Source: Cellulomonas endophytica
Lineage (GTDB): Bacteria > Actinomycetota > Actinomycetes > Actinomycetales > Cellulomonadaceae
Assembly (NCBI RefSeq): GCF_004123805.1
Contig: NZ_RWJX01000025.1
Location: 1 to 56,019 of the forward strand
Length of the DNA stretch: 56,019 nt
Direction: 5' to 3'
Numbering within the stretch: position 1 is the stretch's first letter; each line of letters opens with the position of its first letter. The notes under the pieces were generated by a model. That model did not search any database. It had not been told where the DNA came from and saw only the letters and a list, made by a program, of their open reading frames with translations. Of this stretch, positions 8,521 to 16,200 are shown in pieces. A program made the position numbers and the translations under genes.

Positions 8521-9418
8521 GGTCCGCGAGGTCCACGCGCCGGCGCGGCAGCGGGACGCGGTCGAGGTCGTCGACCGTGCGCACCGCGACGTCCGGGCCC
8601 GCCGCGGCACGGGCCTGCGCGGCGAGCGGGGCGACGTCCGCGTAGCGCCCGCTGAAGTGCGTGAGGACGAGGGCGCGGGCGCCGGCCGTCGCCGCGAGGG
8701 CCCCCGCCTGCCCCGCGGTGAGGTGGAGGTACGCGGCCGCGAGGTCGGCGTCCTCGTCGGCGAACGTGCACTCGGACAGCAGCAGGTCCACGCCGTCCGC
8801 GAGCGCCTCCGCGCCGGCGCAGGGCGCGGTGTCCATGACGACCGCGACCCGCTGCCCGGGGCGCGGCACGCTCACGTCGGCCAGGCGCACGTCCCCGAGA
8901 CGACCGTCCCGCACGAGCCGGCCGACGTCCGCACCCTGCACCCCGGCCGCCATGAGCCGGTCGGGGAGCAGCGTGCGCCCGTCGGGCTCGACGAGCCGGT
9001 AGCCGAAGGTGGCCACGCGGTGCCGCAGCGGGGCGACCTCGAGGCCCTCCGCCACCGGGCCGGCGACGGAGTGCGGGTGCAGCCGCAGGTCCAGCCCCGG
9101 GGTGGCCAGCCCGACGAGCGCCCGCACCACGTCCTCCCCCTCGGACGGGTAGTGCAGGTGCACGGGGTGCTCCACCCCGTCGAGGACGAGCCGCGAGAGG
9201 ACGCCGGGCAGCCCGAGGCAGTGGTCGCCGTGGACGTGGGTGAGGCAGATCCGGGTGAGCGACGGGGGCGCCACCCCGGCGAGGGTCAGCTGGCGCTGGG
9301 TGCCCTCGCCGGGGTCGAACAGCAGCGCCTCGCGGTCCCACCGCAGCACGTAGCCGTTGTGGTTCCGCGCGCGCGTGGGCACCTGGGAGGCCGTCCCGAG
9401 GACGACGAGCTCGCGCAC
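8504..9418 (-). CDS. rnz: ribonuclease Z (tRNA 3'-processing endonuclease)
   Basis: The 304-residue metallo-beta-lactamase-fold protein has the zinc motif THVHGDH (His61, His63, Asp65, His66), the N-terminal GTASQVPTRARNHNGYVLRW stretch typical of RNase Z, and the late LTHFSGRY motif. This short bacterial form cleaves the 3' trailer of tRNA precursors in the cytoplasm. It lies 60 bases downstream of the SAH-hydrolase-like gene on the same strand. ATG 9418 fits the family N-terminus exactly. Confidence 0.93.
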   Translation of the reverse strand: MRELVVLGTASQVPTRARNHNGYVLRWDREALLFDPGEGTQRQLTLAGVAPPSLTRICLTHVHGDHCLGLPGVLSRLVLDGVEHPVHLHYPSEGEDVVRALVGLATPGLDLRLHPHSVAGPVAEGLEVAPLRHRVATFGYRLVEPDGRTLLPDRLMAAGVQGADVGRLVRDGRLGDVRLADVSVPRPGQRVAVVMDTAPCAGAEALADGVDLLLSECTFADEDADLAAAYLHLTAGQAGALAATAGARALVLTHFSGRYADVAPLAAQARAAAGPDVAVRTVDDLDRVPLPRRRVDLADLRPTP

Positions 9419-9478
9419 CGGGCCAGTCTGCGGCGGCCCGGGCCGGTGCGCCCGGGGGCCCGGGGCCCGGGCCCGCGG

Positions 9479-10753
9479 TCAGGCGCGCCCGGGCTCGCGG
9501 GTGAGGAGCTCGACGAGGCCCGCGGCCAGCACCCGGTCGACCGACGCGGGCACCGGCCGGGCACCCGGGCCGGCCGCGTCGCCGCGGGCCACGTGGGCGA
9601 GGCTGCGCGCCTGCAGCGACAGGCCGAGGTCCATGGCCTGCACGGGGTTCCCCCCGGCCGCCGTGAGGTTGACCATCCCGGTGCCGTGCAGCACGACGAC
9701 CTCCCGGCCGTCCGCGAGCACGTGCACGACCCGCGCCCCGGGCCTGCCCTCCGGCGAGAGGTCGACGGTCCGTGCCGTCACCGCCGCGAGGGCCGCGTGG
9801 TCGAGCTCCGCGCCGTCGTGCCCCACCCCCGCCACGACGACCCCGTCGCGCAGCGCGGCGATCTCCGCGGGCCCGACGACGTGCCGCGCGCCGGTGGCGA
9901 GCAGCAGCAGCTGCGTGCCGGGCAGCAGGTCCGCCAGCGGTGCCACCCGGTGCCCGCGCAGCACGGCCTCGAGCGCGCGGAACGGGTCCGTGTCCGCCAC
10001 CGCGACGCGCGCCCCGAGGCGCTGCAGCGTCTCGGCGACCCCCTTGCCGCAGGGCCCGTAGCCCACGACCGTCGCCCGGGCGCCGGGGAGCATGGAGTTC
10101 GTCGCGTTCATGACGCCCTGGACGACGCTGTGCCCCACCCCGAGCTCGTTCTCGACGAGGAGCTTGAGCGGGCTGTCGTTGATGACGACCACGGGGAAGT
10201 CCGGCGGGGTCGGCAGCGCACGGATGCGGTCGCCGCCGCTCGTCGTCTCCTCCGTCGCGCCGAGGAACCCGGCCGCGCGCGGGGCGCCGGCCGCGAGGCG
10301 CAGGACGAGCTCGCCGCCGTTGTCGAGGACGATGTCGGGCCCCGCCGCGAGCAGGGCGTCGAGGTGGCGGTCGTGGGCGGCGGCGTCGTCGCCCGGCTCG
10401 TCGAGCACCGTGGCGCCGAGCGCCCGCAGCACGGCCACCGTGCCGGCCTGCGTCGTGCCGACGTTCCCCAGCGCCGTCACCCGGCAGCCGACGTGCAGGA
10501 GCCAGCGCACGAGCACGGCGGTCTTGGGCTCCAGGTGCAGGCGGATGCCGACGTGCCGGCCGGCGAGGTCCGGCCCGTCCTCCGCCATGCTCGCGGCCAG
10601 CAGCGGCATGAGCCGGGCGGCCCAGTCGACGGCCGGGTCGCCGCAGGGCGGCAGGGAACGGGCGGCGGAGGTGGCGGCGGGCAGGGTCGTGGTGGGCGGG
10701 GTCGTGGTGGGCGGGGTCGTGGTGGGCGGGGTCGTGGTGTGCGGGGACGTCAT
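9479..10753 (-). CDS. divergent S-adenosylhomocysteine hydrolase-like protein
   Basis: The 424-residue protein has the SAHH fold. LEPKTAVLVRWL resembles the N-terminal substrate region, TEETTSGGDR the EETTTG loop, INDSPLKLLVEN the catalytic Lys region, and GYGPCGKG the NAD-binding loop. Several catalytic positions differ. Family STQDHA reads TTQAGT (His lost), KSKFDN reads KLLVEN (Asp to Glu), MGHPS reads GGNPV (His to Asn), and the C-terminal KPDHYRY tail is absent. It therefore may not be a normal SAHH. The N-terminus carries four PTTT repeats. GAGAGG precedes the ATG. Confidence 0.82.
   Translation of the reverse strand: MTSPHTTTPPTTTPPTTTPPTTTLPAATSAARSLPPCGDPAVDWAARLMPLLAASMAEDGPDLAGRHVGIRLHLEPKTAVLVRWLLHVGCRVTALGNVGTTQAGTVAVLRALGATVLDEPGDDAAAHDRHLDALLAAGPDIVLDNGGELVLRLAAGAPRAAGFLGATEETTSGGDRIRALPTPPDFPVVVINDSPLKLLVENELGVGHSVVQGVMNATNSMLPGARATVVGYGPCGKGVAETLQRLGARVAVADTDPFRALEAVLRGHRVAPLADLLPGTQLLLLATGARHVVGPAEIAALRDGVVVAGVGHDGAELDHAALAAVTARTVDLSPEGRPGARVVHVLADGREVVVLHGTGMVNLTAAGGNPVQAMDLGLSLQARSLAHVARGDAAGPGARPVPASVDRVLAAGLVELLTREPGRA
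10684..10743. repeat. 15-bp tandem repeat encoding PPTTT units
   Basis: Four near-perfect copies of GGGGTCGTGGTGGGC lie inside the 5' end of the SAHH-like gene and encode the PPTTT repeats on the minus strand. Because the unit is a multiple of three, copy-number change would lengthen or shorten the N-terminal linker without breaking the frame. Confidence 0.85.
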
Positions 10754-10811
10754 GGTCGGGCCTCTCGGGAGCGTCGGGGGTCGCGTGCGCCGCCGCCCGG
10801 CCCGGTGCCGG

Positions 10812-10925
10812 TCAGCGGGTGCGCGTCCGCCCGGGATGCAGCTCGCGACGGTCCTCGTCGGCGCCGTACAGCGGCAGGCGGCGGGGGGAGACGCCCCGCA
10901 CCCGCACCCCGCCCGCTCCGGTCAC
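10812..10925 (-). CDS. candidate 37-aa small protein upstream of the SAHH-like gene
   Basis: A GTG at 10,925 opens a 37-codon frame ending at TGA 10,812, 58 bases before the SAHH-like start and on the same strand. The peptide is basic, with the central stretch RGVSPRRLPLYGADEDRREL. Third positions are almost all G/C, more so than in the other frames, which suggests genuine coding. No strong ribosome site is visible. It could be a leader peptide or a conserved small protein; I do not recognise it. Confidence 0.35.
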   Translation of the reverse strand: MTGAGGVRVRGVSPRRLPLYGADEDRRELHPGRTRTR

Positions 10926-11075
10926 GGCGCCATCATGCCGCGGGCGGGCCGCCAGACGACAGGCCTGCCCCGAGAAGGTGCCCGACCACTGCCGGACCGC
11001 CGCCCGGCCGGCGCGCGGTCCGTGGCACGCTGCCCCGGCCGTCCCCGTCCCGCCCGACCCCCTGCCGCCGAGAGG

Positions 11076-11873
11076 GTGAGCGCCCTGCTGGAGTCCCTGA
11101 CGTCGCTCGACGCGAGCACGCTCGTCCTGCTGCTGCTCGCCGCGCTGGCCGCGGGCTGGGTGGACGCGGTCGTCGGCGGCGGCGGGCTCATCCAGCTGCC
11201 CGCGCTCCTGCTGACGCCGGGCCTGACGCCCGTGCAGGCCCTCGCGACGAACAAGCTGTCCGGCGCCATGGGCACCGCGACGAGCGCCCTCACGTTCTAC
11301 CGACGGGTGCAGCCGTCGCTGCGCACGGCCCTGCCCACCGCCGCCGTGGCCGCGCTCGGGGCCGCCGCCGGCGCTCTGTCCGCCGCCGCGGTGCCCGACG
11401 GCGTGCTGGAGCCCGTCGTGCTCGTCGCGCTCGTGGTCGTCGGCGCCTACACGCTGCTGCGCCCCGCCCTCGGCGAGAGCACGCGGCTGCGGTTCACGGG
11501 GCACCGCCACACGGTCGTCGCCGGGGCCACGGGGGCGGTCATCGGCTACTACGACGGCATCGCGGGGCCGGGCACGGGCGCCTTCCTCGTGTTCACCCTC
11601 GTCGGGCTGCTGGGGTACGGGTTCCTCGAGGGCAGCGCGACGGCGAAGATCGTCAATCTCGCCACGAACCTCGGCGCCCTGGCGGTGTTCGCCCTCCACG
11701 GCTCCGTGCTGTGGGGCCTCGGCCTGGCGATGGGGCTGGCGAACCTCACCGGCGGGTACCTGGGGGCGCGCACGGCCGTGCGGGCCGGCGGGCGCTTCGT
11801 GCGGGTCGTGTTCCTCGTCGTCGTCGCCGTGCTCGTCGTGCGGCTGGGCTGGGACGTCCTCGGCCCGGGCTGA
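11076..11873 (+). CDS. TauE/SafE (TSUP) family membrane transporter
   Basis: The 265-residue integral membrane protein has about eight hydrophobic segments arranged as two related halves. The hallmark Gly-rich loops are AGWVDAVVGGGGLIQLPAL in the first half and IGYYDGIAGPGTGAFLV in the second, both family signatures. LATNKLSGAMGTATS follows the first. TSUP proteins move organosulfur compounds or other small anions across the cytoplasmic membrane. The GTG at 11,076 overlaps an AGAGG sequence closely, so the start is uncertain. It diverges from the SAHH-like gene, which hints at a link to sulfur-metabolite handling; this is inference. Confidence 0.88.
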   Translation: MSALLESLTSLDASTLVLLLLAALAAGWVDAVVGGGGLIQLPALLLTPGLTPVQALATNKLSGAMGTATSALTFYRRVQPSLRTALPTAAVAALGAAAGALSAAAVPDGVLEPVVLVALVVVGAYTLLRPALGESTRLRFTGHRHTVVAGATGAVIGYYDGIAGPGTGAFLVFTLVGLLGYGFLEGSATAKIVNLATNLGALAVFALHGSVLWGLGLAMGLANLTGGYLGARTAVRAGGRFVRVVFLVVVAVLVVRLGWDVLGPG

Positions 11874-11888
11874 CGGCCCCGACCCCGG

Positions 11889-12839
11889 TCAGCACGTCTC
11901 CCACGCGACGCAGCCGGCCATCTCGAGGGTCGGCTCCACGGGCGGGGCCTCCGCAGGTCCCTCCTCGAGGAAGAGCTGCTCGGAGCCCGACGTGCCCTGC
12001 TCGACGAGGAGCCGGCCGTCGGCGGGGTCGACGACGAACCGGAACCCCTCGCCGCCGTCGACGCTCTCGTGGACGACGAGCGTGCCCGGCCGGCCGAGCG
12101 AGTCCTCGACGCCCGGCGTCACGACCGAGCCGGGCAGCCCCGCGACGACGGCGAGCAGCGCCCGGCGCAGGTCGTCCGACGCCGGACTCCCGACGAGGAG
12201 GGCCCGCGCCATGCTGACGACCCTGTCGTCGTCCGTGCCGGCGCCGACGCCGGGCTCGATGCTCGCCCGGAGCACCGCCTCGAGGGCCGCGGGACCGGTG
12301 GGGAGCCGGTCGAGCACGTCCCAGCGCACCGGGGTCCGCTCGCCGTCGAGGACGAGGCTGCCCCACGACGCCGGGCCGAACGCGAAGGCACGTTCCCGGT
12401 CCCCGCCCTCGACGCCCACGCCCGGGGCATCCCGGCCGTACCAGAGCTCCCGGCGGACGAGGGTGCCGTCCGGCTGCCGGCTCTGCGAGACGACGTACCA
12501 GTAGGGGGCGCTCGCGCGCGGGTCGTCGGACGGCTCGGCGGCCGCCGTGGCGTCCGGCGCGGGGGCGTCGGACGAGGCGGGGACGGGTGTGCCGCTCGTC
12601 GACGGCGCGACCTCCGTCCCCGCCGGGCCGAGGTCCGGTGCCGCCGACGACCAGGAGCCCGCGAGGGCGAACGTGGCGCCCATCGCGAGCGCGAGGGCGG
12701 CGGAGCCACCCCCGCGGACGGCGGCCCGCCGGCGGCGCGCGCTGCGGACGACCTCCGCGGCGTCGACGCGGATCTCGGGCGGCACCACGCGGGCGGCCGT
12801 CGCACGCAGACGGGCGGCGGCGTCGTCGTCGGGGGTCAT
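11889..12839 (-). CDS. membrane-anchored protein coupled to ECF sigma factor (CU044_5270-like)
   Basis: The 316-residue protein has a short cytoplasmic N-terminus, one membrane segment (GGSAALALAMGATFALAGSW, about 47-66), a Ser/Pro/Ala linker and a globular extracytoplasmic domain with YWYVVSQSRQPDG. Near the end, GRPGTLVVHE and FRFVVDPADGRLL resemble the CU044_5270 group often found after SigE-family sigma factors in actinobacteria. Its start overlaps the sigma gene stop (ATGA), so the two are co-expressed. It may sense the envelope or regulate the sigma factor, but no zinc-binding anti-sigma (ZAS) motif is visible. Confidence 0.75.
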   Translation of the reverse strand: MTPDDDAAARLRATAARVVPPEIRVDAAEVVRSARRRRAAVRGGGSAALALAMGATFALAGSWSSAAPDLGPAGTEVAPSTSGTPVPASSDAPAPDATAAAEPSDDPRASAPYWYVVSQSRQPDGTLVRRELWYGRDAPGVGVEGGDRERAFAFGPASWGSLVLDGERTPVRWDVLDRLPTGPAALEAVLRASIEPGVGAGTDDDRVVSMARALLVGSPASDDLRRALLAVVAGLPGSVVTPGVEDSLGRPGTLVVHESVDGGEGFRFVVDPADGRLLVEQGTSGSEQLFLEEGPAEAPPVEPTLEMAGCVAWETC

Positions 12840-13495
12840 CGCGCACCTCGCCGCGTCAGGGGGCCCGCGGCCCCGGGGTCGGTCCCGGCCGGGTCCTGCT
12901 CGAGCCGGTCCCGCAGCACCGCGAGGGCACGGGAGGCGGTGGACTTCACGGTCCCGACCGAGACGCCGAGCAGGTCGGCGACCTCGCGCTCCGGCAGGTC
13001 CTCGACGTGCCGCAGGACGACCACGCGGCGCTGGCGCGGGGTGAGGGCGGCCAGCGCGCGCACGAGCCGGTCCCGCTCCGCGTGGGCGTCCGCACCGTGC
13101 CCGACCGTCCGCTCCGGGACCGCGGACGGGTCGACGAGGACCTCGCGACGACGCCGCCGCCACCCGGAGATGCGCAGGTTCACGAGCGTCCGGCGCGCAT
13201 AGGCCAGCGGGTCGCGCTCGCGGGCGGTCGGCCAGCGCAGGTAGGTGCGCACGAGCGCCGCCTGCACGAGCTCCTCCGCCGTGTGCCGGTCCCCGCACAG
13301 GAGCCAGGCGGTCCGTCCCAGGGGTCCGGAGCTCGCCGCGACGAACGCGACGAACTCGGCCTCGTGGTCGGGGTCCTCGTCGACGCCCCGCGGGACCTCG
13401 TCGACCTCGTCGGGGGGCGGCGCCGCAGGGCCGGGGACGGGCGGCGCACCCGGGGGCGGCTCGGGCGCACCGGCCCGGACGACGGTCATGTCCAT
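12836..13495 (-). CDS. SigE-family ECF RNA polymerase sigma factor
   Basis: The 219-residue sigma-70 family protein has a Pro-rich N-terminal extension (about 45 residues), then region 2 (FVAFVAASSGPLGRTAWLLC to ELVQAALVRTYLRW). Region 4 (LTPRQRRVVVLRHVEDLPE to LLGVSVGTVKSTASRAL) contains the helix-turn-helix that reads the -35. This is the SigE-like actinobacterial ECF group. The stop overlaps the start of the membrane protein at 12,839, which probably modulates it. The start MDMTVV at 13,495 places the promoter in the 97 bases shared with divergent padR. Confidence 0.9.
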   Translation of the reverse strand: MDMTVVRAGAPEPPPGAPPVPGPAAPPPDEVDEVPRGVDEDPDHEAEFVAFVAASSGPLGRTAWLLCGDRHTAEELVQAALVRTYLRWPTARERDPLAYARRTLVNLRISGWRRRRREVLVDPSAVPERTVGHGADAHAERDRLVRALAALTPRQRRVVVLRHVEDLPEREVADLLGVSVGTVKSTASRALAVLRDRLEQDPAGTDPGAAGPLTRRGAR

Positions 13496-13556
13496 GACCT
13501 CTACACGCCCGAGGGGTCCGGGAGGTTGAGCCGTGCGACGGGCGAGACGGCTTCTC

Positions 13557-13585
13557 TTGTCGAGCGTCTGTTAGCGATATATCGT
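13557..13585 (+). promoter_or_regulatory. padR promoter with PadR-type operator
   Basis: TTGTCG (13,557-13,562), 17 bases, then TATCGT (13,580-13,585) forms a plausible promoter. The palindrome CGATATATCG (13,575-13,584) lies on the -10 and resembles known PadR ATATAT operators, so autorepression is likely. The predicted start of transcription falls at about 13,592-13,593, making the mRNA leaderless at ATG 13,593. Confidence 0.55.
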
Positions 13586-13592
13586 GAGCGTT

Positions 13593-14345
13593 ATGAGACG
13601 CATCGAGAACATGTTCAGCAGCGGTCACGACGAGCGGCCGGGTCGTGACGACCGGGGCCGGGGGGCGTGGCGCTCACGGCACGACGGGCCCGCGGTGCCC
13701 GAGGACCCCGACGAGCAGCACGCGGGTCACGGCGGGCACCGGGGCCACCGCGGCCACCGCGGGGGTCCTCCGGCCTTCGGGCCGGGCGGCTTCGGGCCGG
13801 GGCCGTTCGGGCCCGGGTTCGGCCCAGGGGGCCGGCGACCGGGTGGGCGCCGGCCACGGGGCGACGTGCGCACCGCGATCCTCCTGCTCCTCGCCGAGGG
13901 GCCGCAGCACGGCTACCAGCTCATGGAGGCCATCGCCGACCGCAGCGGCGGCCGCTGGCGCCCGAGCCCCGGCGCGGTCTACCCGACCCTCAGCCAGCTC
14001 GAGGACGAGGGCGTGCTCACCCTCACGGCCGAGGGCGGACGCCGCCTCGCGGCCCTGACGGAGGCGGGCCGGGCGCTCGTCGAGCGGGAGCGGGCCGGGT
14101 GGACGGACCCCTTCGCCACGCCCGGCGCCGACGACGACGGCACGGACCTGCGGGGCGACCTCGCGGGCCTGCACGAGGCCGTCCGGGTCGTCGCCCGGAC
14201 CGGCACGGCGGACCAGCGCCGGGCCGTGGCCGCCCTTCTCGCCGACGCCCGCCGGCGGACCTACCTCGTCCTGGCGGGCGAGCCCCCGGCTGACACCGCG
14301 GCCGATGCCGCCGACGCCGCCGATCCCTCGCCGGAGGGCTCCTGA
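13593..14345 (+). CDS. PadR-family transcriptional regulator with Gly/His-rich N-terminal extension
   Basis: The 250-residue repressor has a PadR winged helix at about 90-165 (RTAILLLLAEGPQHGYQLME, then SPGAVYPTLSQLEDEG). It is followed by a C-terminal dimerisation/helical region. Before the DNA-binding domain is a stretch of about 50 residues rich in His, Gly and Phe (GHRGHRGHRGG, FGPG repeats), a common but unexplained actinobacterial extension that could bind metal. ATG 13,593 is chosen because it coincides with the predicted transcription start; GTG 13,584 overlaps the operator. The target is probably itself and possibly a transporter elsewhere, since no exporter is adjacent. Confidence 0.88.
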   Translation: MRRIENMFSSGHDERPGRDDRGRGAWRSRHDGPAVPEDPDEQHAGHGGHRGHRGHRGGPPAFGPGGFGPGPFGPGFGPGGRRPGGRRPRGDVRTAILLLLAEGPQHGYQLMEAIADRSGGRWRPSPGAVYPTLSQLEDEGVLTLTAEGGRRLAALTEAGRALVERERAGWTDPFATPGADDDGTDLRGDLAGLHEAVRVVARTGTADQRRAVAALLADARRRTYLVLAGEPPADTAADAADAADPSPEGS

Positions 14346-14475
14346 GCGAGGACCTGGCTCCCGGCACGCCGGCGCCCTCGCCGAGAGCGTGGGCCGGGCG
14401 ACGGGCCGCACGCGCACGGGACGTGATCCTCGTCGTGCCAGAGTAGGGGTACGGGCGACCGGGGCCGGCCGGGGG

Positions 14476-15126
14476 TCAGGCCCGGATGCTCGCGGCAGGG
14501 GCCCCCGTGAGACGGGACACCAGCGTGACGGCCTCGTCCCAGTACCGCTGGTAGTGCTGCGGGTCGGCGTTGCGCTGGACCGCGTGCGCCACCGCGGTGG
14601 GCGTCATGGCCTCACGCCCGTCGACGCGCTCGAGCGCGGTGAAGAAGGACGTCGCGCTGCGGGTGGGGTCCATGCGGTCGGCGTAGGTGCCCCACGCGCC
14701 GTTGTCACGCTGCTGGAACAGGCCCCGGGAGTCCGGGCCGGCGACGTCGCCGCGGTCGAGGACGCGCAGGGAGGACTCGCCGAGCGCCGTCATGACCCCG
14801 ATGGCCTGGTCGCGCAGGGACAGGCCCTTCGCGCGGCCGGCCGCCACGACCGCCGCGGCGTTGCCGACCTGCTCCGACGAGAGGCCGCCGACCGCCGGGA
14901 GGCCCTGGGCGGCGACCTGGTCGGCGAGGGCGGTGGCGAACGTCGTACCGGTGGCGGAGGCCGCCCCGGTGCCCGCCGGCAGGGACGCCCCCGCGAGACC
15001 GGCGACGCCCGTGGTGCCCGCGGCGCCCGTCGTGCTGCTCGCCTGCAGGGACTGCACCCGCTGCTCGATGGCGGCGATGCGCGCGCCGATCGCCGCGACC
15101 CCCCCGATGCCCGCACCCACCACCAC
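14476..15126 (-). CDS. lysozyme/transglycosylase-like protein, probably flagellum-associated
   Basis: The protein of about 216 residues begins with a short hydrophobic/coiled-coil region (IGARIAAIEQRVQSLQ), then an Ala/Gly/Thr linker and a lysozyme-like domain. That domain has GESSLRVLDRGD with the catalytic-type Glu, GPDSRGLFQQRDNGAWG and HAVQRNADPQHYQRYW. The same pattern is seen in muramidase-like proteins of actinobacterial flagellar clusters. The start is set at GTG 15,126 (GTGs at 15,123 and 15,120 also possible) because the ribosome site GGGAGGGGA (15,136-15,144) would otherwise lie inside the gene. A sigma-28-like promoter lies upstream. The role would be local peptidoglycan opening. 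Confidence 0.72.
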   Translation of the reverse strand: MVVGAGIGGVAAIGARIAAIEQRVQSLQASSTTGAAGTTGVAGLAGASLPAGTGAASATGTTFATALADQVAAQGLPAVGGLSSEQVGNAAAVVAAGRAKGLSLRDQAIGVMTALGESSLRVLDRGDVAGPDSRGLFQQRDNGAWGTYADRMDPTRSATSFFTALERVDGREAMTPTAVAHAVQRNADPQHYQRYWDEAVTLVSRLTGAPAASIRA

Positions 15127-15162
15127 GACGACGGCTCCCCTCCCGATCACAGGACGTCCCTG

Positions 15163-15190
15163 TCATCGGCGGGGGGAGCCGTCGGCTTGA
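15163..15190 (-). promoter_or_regulatory. sigma-28-like promoter before the lysozyme-like gene
   Basis: On the minus strand TCAA is followed by 16 bases and GCCGATGA. This is close to the flagellar sigma consensus (TAAA, 15 bases, GCCGATAA). The same arrangement precedes the PAS gene (37,757) and a chemoreceptor (43,417). Confidence 0.45.
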
Positions 15191-15249
15191 GCCGTCCGGG
15201 TGAACGGACGGCGGGTGGGGGCGGGTCGGGCGGGCGCGGCGGGCGTCCC

Positions 15250-16200
15250 TCAGAGGTGCGGCAGGACGTGGCGCACGTAGCGCTCCGCCAGGGTGGCGAG
15301 GGTGCGCTCCGCGGGGGCGTCCCACACCTCCTGGTGGAAGATCTCCACCTCGACGTCGCCGGCGTAGCCCGCGGCGGCGACCCAGGACGTGATCGTGGCG
15401 AAGTCCACGTAGCCGTCGCCGACGTGGCCGCGGGAGAGCAGGGGGTCGGCGGCCAGCGGCAGCACGAAGTCGCACACCTGGTAGGACGCGATCCGCCCCG
15501 CCGCGCCGGCCCGGGCGACCTGGCGGCGCAGGTCGGGGTCCCACCACACGTGGTAGGTGTCGACCACGACGCCGACGACGTCGGCCGGGAAGGGCTCCGC
15601 GAGGTCGAGCGCCTGGCCGAGGGTCGAGACGACCGCCCGGTCCGCCGCGAACATCGGGTGCAGCGGCTCGAGCACGAGCCGGACGCCGTGGCCGGCCGCG
15701 AAGGGCGCGAGCTCCCCGATGCGCTCCGCCACCCGGGCGCGGGCCCCGACGAGGTCGCGGTCGGGGTCCGTGCCGGCACCCGCGGGGTACGGCCGCGCCG
15801 GGCCGCCGGGGGTGCTCGCCGCGGGCAGCCCCCCGACGACCATGATGAGCTCCCCGGTCCCGACGGTGGCCGCCTCCTCGATCGCGCGGCGGTTGTCGTC
15901 GAGCGCCTCCCGCGCGGCGCGGTCGTCCCGCGTCGTGAGGAAGCCGCCCCGGCACAGCGACGAGACGCGCAGCCCGTGGTCGGCGACGATCCGCGCCGCC
16001 GTCGGGGCGCCGACCTCCTGGACGCGGTCACGCCAGACGCCGATCGACGAGAGCCCCGCCGCCGCGGCGGCCGCGGCCGCCGCCTCGAGGGTGAGCGCCT
16101 TCGTCGTCGCCGTGTTGAGGGACAGGCGTGCGAGGTCCTCACGACGCCCGGGCGCCGCCCGCCCGACGGGCGCGGCCGCCACCGCCGGGGCCGCCGTCAC
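15250..16200 (-). CDS. sugar phosphate isomerase/epimerase (xylose-isomerase-like TIM barrel)
   Basis: The 316-residue protein belongs to the AP-endonuclease-2/xylose isomerase-like barrel family. Metal-site motifs are visible in order: LVLEPLHPMFAAD (Glu), VVVDTYHVWWDPD (Asp, His), CDFVLPL, and EVEIFHQEVW near the C-terminus (Glu). Its GTG start overlaps the stop of the Gfo/Idh gene (GTGA), so the pair is made together. Such pairs commonly oxidise and isomerise inositol, keto-sugars or glycoside derivatives. The exact substrate is not evident. The N-terminus has an Ala/Pro-rich lead of about 20 residues. Confidence 0.88.
   Translation of the reverse strand: MTAAPAVAAAPVGRAAPGRREDLARLSLNTATTKALTLEAAAAAAAAAGLSSIGVWRDRVQEVGAPTAARIVADHGLRVSSLCRGGFLTTRDDRAAREALDDNRRAIEEAATVGTGELIMVVGGLPAASTPGGPARPYPAGAGTDPDRDLVGARARVAERIGELAPFAAGHGVRLVLEPLHPMFAADRAVVSTLGQALDLAEPFPADVVGVVVDTYHVWWDPDLRRQVARAGAAGRIASYQVCDFVLPLAADPLLSRGHVGDGYVDFATITSWVAAAGYAGDVEVEIFHQEVWDAPAERTLATLAERYVRHVLPHL

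Noticed and set aside
13584..13592. GTG 13,584 as padR start
   Set aside because: It overlaps the -10 and operator; the predicted transcript begins at ATG 13,593, which is therefore preferred.
14346..14475. A terminator or small gene between padR and the lysozyme-like gene
   Set aside because: Only short, imperfect GC-rich repeats are present and no frame has convincing start, ribosome site and codon bias.
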